64,000 nt of DNA from UBA4479 sp963974935 (GTDB taxonomy: Bacteria > Pseudomonadota > Alphaproteobacteria > Rhodospirillales > Casp-alpha2): positions 1 through 64,000 of the forward strand of contig CAXBEV010000004.1 in assembly GCA_963974935.1 (NCBI GenBank), given 5' to 3'. Position numbers and translations under genes: made by a program. The notes under the pieces are model-generated. The model did not search any database. It was not told the origin of the DNA and saw nothing but the letters and a program-made list of their open reading frames with translations. This document shows positions 1 to 8,726 of the stretch, piece by piece. The stretch's first letter is position 1, and each line of letters starts with the position of its first letter.

Positions 1-1026
1 CATCCAGTCTTGACGGTGCGGGATGCGATCTCGGTTGGGGGTGAGACTATCGGGTTTGTCGAATTGACCCAAAGCATGCGACCGATTGTGAACCAAATTG
101 CGGTGGTTACCGCAATCACCTCCATAATCGGCCTGTTCTTATTTTTCATATTACACCGTGTCCCCATGAGGCTTCTTAGGCAGTCGACGTCAGCATTGGA
201 AGCTTCGCGGAAGAGACTAGCTAAAGAAATCAATCTTAAGGAAATCGAAGCGCGGCGCGCAAACGATGCCAGCCGCATCAAGTCGGACTTCCTGTCGAAC
301 ATGAGTCATGAAATGCGGACGCCGCTGAACGCGATTATCGGCTTTTCAAAAGTGATGGAGGATCAGTTATTCGGCGAGCTGTCACCACACTACCGCAGCT
401 ACGCGAAAGATATAAACGATTCCGGTCAGCACCTACTCGGACTGATAAATTCACTGCTTGATCTCTCTAAAATCGAACGGAACATGGCGGACCTCACGAT
501 CGACCAAGTTTCAATACATAAAACGATAGCCGATACCATCCGCTTGGTCGCCGATCACGCTCGCAGCAAGAATATCGATCTTCCCGTCGATTACGACGAC
601 GACCTTCCGGACACCATCACCACCGACCAAACTAAGTTATACCAAATCATAATCAATCTCGTTTCAAACGCTGTGAAATATACACCCAGAAACGGGACAG
701 TTGGGATTTCGGTGCGCTCAAAAAATAACGATGTCGAAATCGAAATATTCGATACGGGAATCGGCATGTCAGAAGAAGGCATCAGGGTCGCTCTTAAACC
801 GTTTGGGCAGGTTAAGACTGCGTTCACCACGCCGGAAGAGGGCACGGGGCTGGGCCTTCCCCTCGCGAAGTCGCTAACCGAACTCCTTCACGGACAGTTC
901 ACAATCAAAAGTCAGCTAGGAAATGGAACAACGATAACGGTCCGTCTTCCAAAGCGCATCGAAGTACGCCCTGCCGTCACTCGAGATGCCGACAATGAAA
1001 ACCTCGACAAAGCCGTGAACTTTTGA
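1..1026 (+). CDS. Sensor histidine kinase, 5' end outside the window
   Basis: The reading frame is open from the first base, so the gene probably starts upstream; the first start-like codon in the window is a TTG at base 10. Counting from that TTG, a membrane segment lies at about residues 30-48, followed by a short coiled stretch. The dimerisation/phosphoacceptor motif SHEMRTPLN has its histidine near residue 100. The ATPase lobe shows the N box (NLVSNAVKYTP), G1 (DTGIGMSEEG) and G2 (GTGLGLPLAKSL) boxes, so the catalytic core looks intact. It would autophosphorylate on histidine and pass the phosphate to a response regulator, but none is encoded within the window. The sensor domain is mostly cut off, so the signal cannot be guessed. 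It converges on the next kinase gene. Confidence 0.9.
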   Translation, partial: HPVLTVRDAISVGGETIGFVELTQSMRPIVNQIAVVTAITSIIGLFLFFILHRVPMRLLRQSTSALEASRKRLAKEINLKEIEARRANDASRIKSDFLSNMSHEMRTPLNAIIGFSKVMEDQLFGELSPHYRSYAKDINDSGQHLLGLINSLLDLSKIERNMADLTIDQVSIHKTIADTIRLVADHARSKNIDLPVDYDDDLPDTITTDQTKLYQIIINLVSNAVKYTPRNGTVGISVRSKNNDVEIEIFDTGIGMSEEGIRVALKPFGQVKTAFTTPEEGTGLGLPLAKSLTELLHGQFTIKSQLGNGTTITVRLPKRIEVRPAVTRDADNENLDKAVNF

Positions 1027-1179
1027 AGTAGACAAACTCCAATAATCTTGGAGACGTTTACCCTTAGCCAAGAACGTTCAAACACCACGCCTGATGACAT
1101 AACTTCTTTCGGATCGACTAAGCGGATGTCGCTATGTCAGTATTGGTTGAGCTGAAAATTCTCCGAACCGGGCCCGCTA

Positions 1180-2526
1180 TCAAATCCCATCCCCAAACCT
1201 TATGGTAAATGTAGCACCACCACCTGGGGTGTCGCCTACATCGATACTGGCTTTATGCGCTTCCACGATTTGTTTCACGATGGATAAGCCTAAGCCAGCG
1301 CCGTCTCCTCTACTGTCGGAGCGCAGAAAGCGCTGGAAAATCTCCTTGCGCTTCTCTTTTGGCACGCCGGGACCATGGTCAATAACCTTGATGTACGGGT
1401 CTTTTCCAAGCTCGACAGTAATGACGCCCCCCGTTGCGGCGTATTTGATGGCGTTCTCCACTAGATTATATATCGCCTGCTCTAAGACATGTGAATAGCC
1501 AAGGACTTCCACGGGTGCGTCCACACCGATAACCTCGATAGACATCTCCTCCTTGATAGCAAGCGGGAAAAGCCGGGTGGCCACGTTCTTACACACAACG
1601 CTCAAGTCGACCTTATCCATCTTTTCAAGGTCCAACGCATCCACCTGTGCGAGAGAGAGAATCTGGTTAACAAGGCGAGACATGGCGATGACGTCCTGGC
1701 GCAAATCCTGTGCGGCCTTCGTATCGTCTAACGTATCTATTTGTAGCAGCAACACGGATAGAGGTGTTCGCAGTTCGTGAGAAACATCAGCTGTGAATTT
1801 TCGGTGCATCGCCTCGCTTTTGACGAGTTTCTCGGTACTTAATTGCAGTTCAGTGTGCTGCGCTTTTATTATTTTATCCGCCCGCCGAACGATTTGATGA
1901 AGAACCAGATAAAGCAGCCCCAACGCGGTTGAGAGTGCTAGAAATACATAAAATACATGCTTATCAATATCTGCAAAAAGCGACGTGGTGTCTGAGTACA
2001 CTTGCAACACACCCACCACCTTTCCTTCATCGTCATAGAAGGGCTGATAGCTGGCGAGGCTTTTCACTTGTTCCGCTTTCTGTGCTGATTTGCTGTCGCT
2101 GTTCAGCAGTTTTATCTTGGATGTGCGCTGGCCTTTTCGTGCTGCGATAAAGTCCGGATCACGGCTCATGTCTCGACCCGCTTGTTCGCTTCTCGTCGAA
2201 AAAATCACGATGCCCTTAAGATTGAGAAACTCAACCTTTAACACGGGAAGCCCTTCAATCTGGAGCGCTATACTTTCTGATATTTCTCCGGCTTTTGATT
2301 TGGTTTCAGCCGTCTCAATGTCCGCCTCTTTGACCGACTGAAAATAGGGGCCAAAGTCGTCCGACAAATTGTTACCGATTGAACGTGCCAGGATTTCATT
2401 CTGACGCTCACCTAATCTGACCAAATCCTCGACAGAAAGGTGCTGAAAGAAGAACATGAGAACTGCAATGACGATGACGATGACGGCAGCGCTGGCAAGA
2501 GAGAAATAACGAAGAAGCCTGAACAT
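1180..2526 (-). CDS. Membrane sensor histidine kinase with periplasmic sensor domain
   Basis: This is a 448-residue two-component sensor. Transmembrane helix 1 spans about residues 8-28. A periplasmic domain of about 150 residues (40-185) contains a FYDDEGKVVGVLQVYSD stretch typical of Cache/PAS-like sensors, and helix 2 lies at about 190-210. No clear HAMP domain is seen. HisKA has SHELRTPLS with His250; the ATPase lobe has NLVENAIKYA, DHGPGVP and GAGLGLSIVKQI. All catalytic boxes are present. The protein is expected to autophosphorylate in response to a periplasmic signal. The ATG at 2524-2526 is the natural start because the hydrophobic helix begins directly after it. No cognate response regulator lies beside it, so it is an orphan within the window. 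Confidence 0.9.
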   Translation of the reverse strand: MFRLLRYFSLASAAVIVIVIAVLMFFFQHLSVEDLVRLGERQNEILARSIGNNLSDDFGPYFQSVKEADIETAETKSKAGEISESIALQIEGLPVLKVEFLNLKGIVIFSTRSEQAGRDMSRDPDFIAARKGQRTSKIKLLNSDSKSAQKAEQVKSLASYQPFYDDEGKVVGVLQVYSDTTSLFADIDKHVFYVFLALSTALGLLYLVLHQIVRRADKIIKAQHTELQLSTEKLVKSEAMHRKFTADVSHELRTPLSVLLLQIDTLDDTKAAQDLRQDVIAMSRLVNQILSLAQVDALDLEKMDKVDLSVVCKNVATRLFPLAIKEEMSIEVIGVDAPVEVLGYSHVLEQAIYNLVENAIKYAATGGVITVELGKDPYIKVIDHGPGVPKEKRKEIFQRFLRSDSRGDGAGLGLSIVKQIVEAHKASIDVGDTPGGGATFTIRFGDGI

Positions 2527-2920
2527 TCAGTTCATTCCTTTAGTGTTCTTACGACAATAAGCTAAAGCTTGTTTGGAAAGATATTCGTTTAAAAAGAACA
2601 ATTTCGCATTGTCGAGTAACGCTTCATTAAATGCATTCTAAAAGAGCATCAAGGATTTCAAAGATTGGCTGCTTTCTACCATTCAAACACGTATGCCTTA
2701 ATGTCGGGAATCTGGCCCAAAATCGGATAAGTTGCCTCAGTCGGAATGTGTCTGAACGCAGTTAAAAGCGGAAGCTCGACGAGGAACTCGATAAAGGTAT
2801 TTTTTCTCAAGTTATGGGTCAATGCACACTCGGGTGAAGTCGTATATGTTTTTACATCGCGACGGCATGCTGGCGGCTTCTGGGTTCAAAACCACATACG
2901 CACTGAGACACGTCAGCATT

Positions 2921-3273
2921 ATGCCAAAATACTTCCACCTTCGGCCGATGCTGATCGGCGCCCTTATTTATTTCAGCACGCCCGTAATGGCGGCGTGGGC
3001 GTCGGTGCCTCAAGCTTGGACATCGGCTCGCTAACCACCAGCGGTGGCCCCAGCGAAGGCGGCAAACACGTCGTCAATGCGAGCTACGCGCTGATGGCCG
3101 GCATTACCACGATGCTCAGCGAAAAAAATTCGATCGACGTCGGATATCGGTTCATCAACCTGGGCGAGTTTGAGCAGGATAGCCGTTTTTCCAGTGGGCT
3201 CAATGCAGCAGCAACGAATTTCGATGACCTACATGCGCACGAATTCAAAGCCGGTCTCAGGGCCGAATTCTAA
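2921..3273 (+). pseudogene. Remnant of an outer-membrane beta-barrel protein gene
   Basis: Two pieces of one probable gene sit in different frames. From 2921 one frame encodes a signal-peptide-like start (MPKYFHLRPMLIGALIYFS, then TPVMAA). About 65 bases later the adjacent frame encodes a barrel-like tail from GVGVGASSLDIGSL, through DVGYRFINLGEF, to a terminal HEFKAGLRAEF. That final aromatic residue and the alternating pattern are what BamA-dependent barrels carry. The joined product would be only about 115 residues, roughly half a typical small porin or opacity-type protein, so I infer an internal deletion plus a frameshift. A longer open frame starts at 2746, but its first 80 residues are not barrel-like. 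A living short protein from 2746 cannot be excluded. Confidence 0.55.
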
Positions 3274-3309
3274 ACATACGCGCATTTTGAATCGCCGATG
3301 CCATACCAC

Positions 3310-3323
3310 TTGATTTAGATCAA
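3310..3323 (+). promoter_or_regulatory. FNR/FixK box upstream of the universal stress gene
   Basis: The sequence TTGATTTAGATCAA matches the FNR/Anr/FixK consensus TTGAT-N4-ATCAA in all ten specified bases. A CTATAA-like -10 element at 3348-3353 puts the likely start of transcription near 3358-3360, so the box centre would sit about 41-43 bases upstream, the class II activator position. It lies about 87 bases before the universal stress protein start, and an Fnr-type gene follows that gene, so an autoregulated low-oxygen unit is a natural reading. Confidence 0.75.
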
Positions 3324-3409
3324 TGATGGGCACGGAGCAGCCAATCACTATAAGTGCGAATTCACGTGATCGGCGAAGGGTACGCTGATCCCGAAACTAG
3401 GTGGCGCAT

Positions 3410-4372
3410 ATGCAATTTGCATCAGTAATGGCTGTTGTCGAGCCGCAAGGCCCAAAAGACATCGATATCGGCAGTCAAAACAGCAACGATCAAGTTATCT
3501 TCACAGCTTTGGAGTTGGGAAAACGGTTTCAAGCGGAAACCCTGTTGCTGCACGTATTGCCGCCCAACAGTGACGTCTTGATGATGGGGCCCGAAGTCGG
3601 GCAGGCAGGCGCCATGAGTGCGCAGGCAAGTACCATTTTACAGGGCATTGAGGCGCAGATCACCCAGCGCCAAGAATACTTTGAGTCGCTATATACACGC
3701 CATGTCGCGGCGTTTGAACCGTTCTTAAATATTGATGCCGAAGCAGAAATTCCGGGCTGGCAGCCTTCGAGTTTCAGTGTTCGGAAAATCACGCCGACCG
3801 GCCACGAGTGCCGAGAGATCGCACGCCTTGGGCGGCTCGCCGATTTAATTGTCATCGCAGCGCCTGAGCATGCATCGGGCGGCATCGAAAGCGCCGCGTT
3901 GGAGACCGCATTGCTTGATACGGGACGGCCGGTATTGCTCGCACACAACCGGTGCAGGATGCCCGGCACACAGCACGGCGAAAAACCGGTGCCGAGCCCG
4001 GCTGCGGGCGGGCGTATGGTTATCGGTTGGGACGGATCGCGTGCGGCGGCGCTCAGCATCCGCAATGCCTTGCCGTTGCTTAAACTCGCCGCCGCCGTTG
4101 ATGTCGTCCACTTGGCGACGGGGCGCGAGCGCGCCAATCCCCGCGACGTTGCCGCCTATTTACGGCTGCACGGCATCAAGGCATCTGCGCATACCCTTTC
4201 CGTTCCGGATCGTACCATCGCCGACGTGTTGCTTGGCATTACCCGAAATTACCCGTCGAGCATGCTGGTGATCGGCGCAGATAGCCACGATATCATGGCC
4301 GACGCGCCGTTCGGCAGTGTAACGCGCGACATCATCAACACCGCAGACGTCCCGGTTTTCCTGTCACATTGA
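3410..4372 (+). CDS. Universal stress protein with two UspA domains
   Basis: About 320 residues form two tandem UspA folds. The first runs roughly 1-165, ending in LADLIVIAAPEHASGG and RPVLLAH. The second starts at GRMVIGWDGSRAAALS and ends with LVIGADSHDIM, FGSVTRDI and DVPVFLSH. The second half keeps the GxDGS start and the FGS-TRDI segment near the nucleotide-binding site; the first half is more diverged. Tandem UspA proteins are cytoplasmic stress proteins, often induced by oxygen limitation in alphaproteobacteria. An in-frame GTG lies nine bases upstream (3401), but neither start has a strong ribosome site; I prefer the ATG. An exact FNR box precedes it, and an Fnr-type regulator follows 93 bases downstream on the same strand. 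Confidence 0.88.
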   Translation: MQFASVMAVVEPQGPKDIDIGSQNSNDQVIFTALELGKRFQAETLLLHVLPPNSDVLMMGPEVGQAGAMSAQASTILQGIEAQITQRQEYFESLYTRHVAAFEPFLNIDAEAEIPGWQPSSFSVRKITPTGHECREIARLGRLADLIVIAAPEHASGGIESAALETALLDTGRPVLLAHNRCRMPGTQHGEKPVPSPAAGGRMVIGWDGSRAAALSIRNALPLLKLAAAVDVVHLATGRERANPRDVAAYLRLHGIKASAHTLSVPDRTIADVLLGITRNYPSSMLVIGADSHDIMADAPFGSVTRDIINTADVPVFLSH

Positions 4373-4465
4373 CACAATCGGTTCATCCTTGGACCGCCTC
4401 CCAGAATAACTTATACTGCATTAAGGCGGTTACGATGCCGCGTGGCGGAATTGAGGATTTGCGTG

Positions 4466-5218
4466 ATGCCGATCAAATCGGATCGTCCGACCTTACTGAC
4501 CCCGGCAAGACCAAAATCAGGTACCGGTGATAGCGCTCCTTGTGCAGCATGCCATGTGCGCGACTTTGCCGTTTGCGGTGCATTAACACCGGCTGAGCTC
4601 GACCGCTTCGGCGGCGAAGTGCATCGTATTTACCTGGATATCGGCACGCCCTTGGTCGACGAAGGCGAGCCGGAACGGAATGTCTATTCGGTGACACAAG
4701 GCTGCCTGAAAAGCTACAAACTGCTGGCCGATGGCCGACGCCAAATCACCGGCTTTTTGTTCCCGGGCGATTTTTTGGGGCTGACGCGCAGCGACACCTA
4801 CACCGCCACCGTCGAAGCCGTAACCCCGGCGACGCTGTGCCGATTGCAACGCAAAGAGCTAGATCAACTCAGCCGCGCCATCCCGAACTTGGATCGCCGC
4901 CTGCACGAATTGGCATCGGAAGCTTTGGCAGAATTGCAGGGCCAGTTACTGCTTTTGGGTCGCAAAACAGCCCAAGAACGCGTCGCCTCGTTTTTGCTGA
5001 CGCTGTCTCGGCGCGCCGTTGAACGGGGCAGCGTCGCCAACCCCGTCGACGTCCCGATGAGCCGTGACGACATCGCCGATTTCCTGGGCCTCACCACCGA
5101 AACCGTCAGTCGCACCATGACCCGCCTGCGCGGCCAAAACCTTATCGTCGCTAACAAAGATAAAACCATCGAGATCGTCGATGCCGATGCCCTCGCAAAA
5201 ATCGCTGAAGGGCTCTAA
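4466..5218 (+). CDS. Crp/Fnr-family regulator with [4Fe-4S] cysteine motif
   Basis: A 250-residue oxygen-responsive transcription factor of the Fnr/FnrN type. The N-terminal cysteines are Cys26, Cys29 and Cys37 (CAACHVRDFAVC, spacing C-x2-C-x7-C) and the fourth is Cys125 (PATLCRL). Together they fit the oxygen-labile cluster of Fnr proteins. The cNMP-like barrel spans about 35-150. The C-terminal helix-turn-helix contains TTETVSRTMTRL, where the E..SR residues that read the TTGAT half-site are conserved. The ATG at 4466 has a GAGGA ribosome site about nine bases upstream; a GTG at 4442 is in frame but less likely. It probably binds the FNR box at 3310-3323. It converges with gss, with only two bases between the two stop codons. 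Confidence 0.9.
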   Translation: MPIKSDRPTLLTPARPKSGTGDSAPCAACHVRDFAVCGALTPAELDRFGGEVHRIYLDIGTPLVDEGEPERNVYSVTQGCLKSYKLLADGRRQITGFLFPGDFLGLTRSDTYTATVEAVTPATLCRLQRKELDQLSRAIPNLDRRLHELASEALAELQGQLLLLGRKTAQERVASFLLTLSRRAVERGSVANPVDVPMSRDDIADFLGLTTETVSRTMTRLRGQNLIVANKDKTIEIVDADALAKIAEGL

Positions 5219-5220
5219 GC

Positions 5221-7107
5221 TCAGCCCAGCAAAGTTGCGTCTTTAACGACCCTGAGCGGCAGAATATCACTTTCCGTTTTAATGATTTTTGATGCGTCCG
5301 CCCGCACACATGCACCGGCATAGATGCCGTCGGCGGTGAACGTGCAGACCTGCGCATGCTTTCCGTCGATTTCCGGCAGCGGTGCGAGTGCCTGATAAAT
5401 CAAATCGCGATCTTCAAAGTTACCGCCACTTTCGGCAAGCACCTCGTTGTTATGACCGATCAGGCTGATGTTGTGGCCGCAACGCCCGACAATCGGTTTT
5501 ACGACATAGCTACCGGCTTGCAGGCTCGGTGTCAGTTCGAACTGGCTTTCCAGCAGGTATGGGTGGTTCGGATACAGCATCCACAACACCGGCAAAATCG
5601 CTTTGTTGCTGGGGATCAGACTCCAAAGTGGCTCAAACACCATGACCTGCGGGCGCAGCAACACGTCGACCAAACGCGGCGGCATGGTGGCGCGGTCGAT
5701 GGTTTTCCTGAGTCGCAGGTTCTCATCGTCATCGTTGATTTGATCCCGTATCTGATCAAGTGCGGTTTCCCATGCCCAGGTTTTCCAGACGTAATGGATC
5801 GGCACACCGTCGGCGTCCAATACCTCACCGCCCTCGCCCCACTGCAGACCGGACATTTCCTTGATGATCTTACTCTCAAGGCCCGCTTCGGTCATCGTAC
5901 GCTGCATGAACAATGCGTGGTAGGTCTCTTCGGGATCATCGTCTTGCATGATGTGCAAAACGCCTTCGACCTCGGCTTCACGCCAGGCTTCGACCAGCGC
6001 CGGATATAAAGGATCACCCGGGCAGCGCCCGTCCGTACAGTTCGCACCCACCGCCCAAAGCCCCTGCACCTTGCCGGTCTCCATGTGGCAGGATGCGGAG
6101 TCGCAGTTGTACTCATATACTTTGATGCCGTCGGCTGAGACCGCGAAATCAAAGCGCCCGGTGATCATCTCGTTTTTACGGTTATCCCAGGACTGGTGAA
6201 TGCGCGACCAAAGGGCCGGCGGCAAATTAAACCGCCTGAGCAGCGCATCGTCGCGCAGCACATAGTTCGTCGCGTGCATGAACATCGCGTGCAGCTCATT
6301 GGTCGCACGCTTCACTTCGCGCATCGCGGCTTCGCTAAGGCGAAAATATTTACCCGCATCGGCATCGACGGTGGTCAGCCGACTACCGTCCATACACGAC
6401 ATATAGGCGGCCTCGTCGGGTTCGTCCGCGTTCATCCAAGTTTTGCCCTGCACGCGGTCTGCCGGGACTTCGCCAAGTTTAAGATCAAACAGCGCCGGGT
6501 CCGGGTCTTCGATCAACTGGGCATGGGTGGCGTCGTCGGTCTGCATGACCCAACCCATGATGCCCGCATTGTCGTACGTACAATCGATCCAGTAGCTACC
6601 TTCCGCATCGATTTTCACCAATAACTCGCGCGACCAGCTCTCGGAGTCGGCCCAGACTTTGTCTTCGACGTTTTGTTCGATGACGCGAATGCGGTCGTCA
6701 AAGACCTCGGTGACAATCGCGACGTGGCCGGTAACGTCGAACTCGCCGCCCTCGTTCCAGATCAACATGCACCCGATTTCTGGGCGGCGCTTGGCGCCAT
6801 TGGCAAACGATTTCAGCGGCAATTTACTGCCGTCTTTGATCACCGTGACGTCGCGCAGGCGAAAAATGTCATAGGCCATGGCGATGTCGTCAAAGACATA
6901 GCCTTTGTTCACATACAGCCAGCGGCGCGCCAATTCGACGCATTGCCACTTGTAGCCCATGAACACACCGTCGACGTAACTACGATATGCTTCGCGGTTC
7001 GGCAGATCGGCCTTGTCGGCGCTCGGATAGTCACTGGAATAGACGACGATGTTGCCGGGCCCGATGCCCAACTGCGTGCCAAATCGTGCGCGATGCTGTT
7101 TGTCCAA
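5221..7107 (-). CDS. gss: Bifunctional glutathionylspermidine synthetase/amidase
   Basis: At 628 residues the protein is collinear with Escherichia coli Gss (619). The N-terminal CHAP amidase domain has Cys56 (GYKWQCVELARR), His128 (TGHVAIVTEV) and Glu144 (VIEQNV), each exactly three positions before the E. coli triad Cys59/His131/Glu147. The C-terminal ATP-grasp-like synthetase keeps KVYEYNCDSASCHMETG, HIMQDDDPEETYHALFM, VWKTWAWETA, VLVFEPLW-like and GRCGHNISL segments. It joins glutathione and spermidine with ATP and can reverse the reaction by hydrolysis, giving a regulated thiol-polyamine pool. The start is a TTG preceded by TTTGGAGG about ten bases upstream. No neighbour belongs to polyamine metabolism; the convergent partner is the Fnr-type regulator. 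Confidence 0.95.
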   Translation of the reverse strand: MDKQHRARFGTQLGIGPGNIVVYSSDYPSADKADLPNREAYRSYVDGVFMGYKWQCVELARRWLYVNKGYVFDDIAMAYDIFRLRDVTVIKDGSKLPLKSFANGAKRRPEIGCMLIWNEGGEFDVTGHVAIVTEVFDDRIRVIEQNVEDKVWADSESWSRELLVKIDAEGSYWIDCTYDNAGIMGWVMQTDDATHAQLIEDPDPALFDLKLGEVPADRVQGKTWMNADEPDEAAYMSCMDGSRLTTVDADAGKYFRLSEAAMREVKRATNELHAMFMHATNYVLRDDALLRRFNLPPALWSRIHQSWDNRKNEMITGRFDFAVSADGIKVYEYNCDSASCHMETGKVQGLWAVGANCTDGRCPGDPLYPALVEAWREAEVEGVLHIMQDDDPEETYHALFMQRTMTEAGLESKIIKEMSGLQWGEGGEVLDADGVPIHYVWKTWAWETALDQIRDQINDDDENLRLRKTIDRATMPPRLVDVLLRPQVMVFEPLWSLIPSNKAILPVLWMLYPNHPYLLESQFELTPSLQAGSYVVKPIVGRCGHNISLIGHNNEVLAESGGNFEDRDLIYQALAPLPEIDGKHAQVCTFTADGIYAGACVRADASKIIKTESDILPLRVVKDATLLG

Positions 7108-7270
7108 GGCGCTCTTGCCTCCAAAAGCGTCACCGACGGTCGATCATCGCCGAGCTGGGAACGCGGCGGATATATGATCCTGTTTGGGTCTGCTCGCAAT
7201 AGAAATTTTATGCAGAGACGGCGGTCATTATCGTTGTGATGACGGCAATGCGATAGCGCTCGTCCGATTT

Positions 7271-8659
7271 CTAGGTGGCCGCAAACAATGCCGTCAGGCG
7301 ACGGATATCGGCAACAGACTCAAGTGCCATCATCTGTGCAAAAGCTTGCTCAGTCGCTGACGTTTGCGGCAGTGCGCGGGCCCAACAGTCTGCAAACTTG
7401 GCATACAATTCCTGATCCGACATTGCATTGTCGCCGCTGCGCCCGACCATATTGTCTATGCGCCGCAGGTGCGTGCTGCCGTCCTGATCGGTGACGATGA
7501 CCTCGGCGTCCCATGGCTGGGCTTCACCATCTGCAAACGTCTCGGCTTGGATGCGGGCCAGCAGCGACGTGATCTCGGGCGCACGGAACGCCTCGCCTTC
7601 GAAATCTTTGAGCGTCACGGCGCCATCGAGGAGCGCACGGGCGACGGCGTACTGCACACTGAATTTTGCCTCGAGCACCGATTCCGGCGCCGGCGTGTTG
7701 GTATGGCGGAACCGCTGTGGATGCACACGAATGCGCACGTGATCAATATCGTCCGCGCGCACACCGTCTTGGTGCACAAGATCGATGGCCGCCTGGATCG
7801 CGTGATGAGTGCTCCCGCAGCACGCGAACTGCTTGATGCCGATGCTGGGCGCTTCAATCGCCAGCGGCCCGGTCCATGCGTCCGTCAAAGGCGCCACATC
7901 GAAAGTGCCTGCACCGTTAAAAACATTGAGAAAGCCTTGATGATGTTCGAGTGCAGCCGGGTTCGCATCGAACCCCCGCCCCGCCAACAACACCGCCATC
8001 ACGCCGGCCCGCGCCGAATGGCCGACATGTAGCGGCTTGGTCATAGTGCCGAAGTTGGCCTTGAGACCGCTCGCCAGCGATGCCGCAATCGCCAGCGCCA
8101 AGGTCGTGCGGTCGGCGTCCAAGTCGATCAGTCGCGCCAACGCGGCGACCGTGCCGAAAATCCCCACCGTCGCCGTCGGATGCCAGCCTTTGTCGTAATG
8201 ATGCGGATGCACGGCCTGAGCAAAACGATGCTCGGCCTCATGCCCGACCTGATAGGCGGCGAGAAAAGCAGCACCGGAAAGTGAACGATCTTCGGCCATG
8301 GCAAACAACGGGGCCACCAACGGCACCGACTGATGCCCGCCCAACACCGCGCTGAAATCATCGAAATCGAGCGCGTGCGACGCCGTGCCGTTGATCAAGG
8401 CGGCGTCCAAAATGCTGGTGCGTTTGTTGGTCGCGAAAATCAGACTGTCACCCGGCGCATCGCCGACGCCCGGTGTAGACAAAAGGATTTGCGTACAAGG
8501 CTCAGGCAGGCCGGCCAAGGTCACGCCGACGGTATCGGCGATGCCCGCTTTCGCTGTCCGCGCGGCGCCCGCAGAAACGTGCGCACCATCGAACGCCAAA
8601 ATGTTGGTCGCAAACGCGCGGAGAACTTCCGTTTTATCAGCGTGATTTAAGCCGTCCAT
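7271..8659 (-). CDS. MmgE/PrpD family protein
   Basis: A 462-residue cytoplasmic protein of the MmgE/PrpD fold, the family of 2-methylcitrate dehydratase, cis-aconitate decarboxylase and several epimerases. Family landmarks are NGTASHALDFDDF near residue 95, the GWHPTATVGIFGTVAALARL stretch in the middle, and PLHVGHSARAGVMAVLLA. The C-terminal lid domain follows IKQFACCGSTHHAIQAA. Its neighbours are transporters, not propionate genes, so a methylcitrate cycle role is unlikely and the substrate remains unknown. The ATG has a GGAGG ribosome site about six bases upstream. A DMT exporter gene follows 67 bases downstream on the same strand facing the other way round in order, which may make them co-expressed with it upstream. 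Confidence 0.85.
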   Translation of the reverse strand: MDGLNHADKTEVLRAFATNILAFDGAHVSAGAARTAKAGIADTVGVTLAGLPEPCTQILLSTPGVGDAPGDSLIFATNKRTSILDAALINGTASHALDFDDFSAVLGGHQSVPLVAPLFAMAEDRSLSGAAFLAAYQVGHEAEHRFAQAVHPHHYDKGWHPTATVGIFGTVAALARLIDLDADRTTLALAIAASLASGLKANFGTMTKPLHVGHSARAGVMAVLLAGRGFDANPAALEHHQGFLNVFNGAGTFDVAPLTDAWTGPLAIEAPSIGIKQFACCGSTHHAIQAAIDLVHQDGVRADDIDHVRIRVHPQRFRHTNTPAPESVLEAKFSVQYAVARALLDGAVTLKDFEGEAFRAPEITSLLARIQAETFADGEAQPWDAEVIVTDQDGSTHLRRIDNMVGRSGDNAMSDQELYAKFADCWARALPQTSATEQAFAQMMALESVADIRRLTALFAAT

Positions 8660-8726
8660 GTTGCCTCCAATATTTTTATATTTCCGAAGAGCATAGCATG
8701 GGATTTACGGCATTGCCTATGCGCGG

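Noticed and set aside
5356..6009. A 217-codon plus-strand open frame opposite gss
   Set aside because: It is the reverse shadow of a well-conserved synthetase domain.
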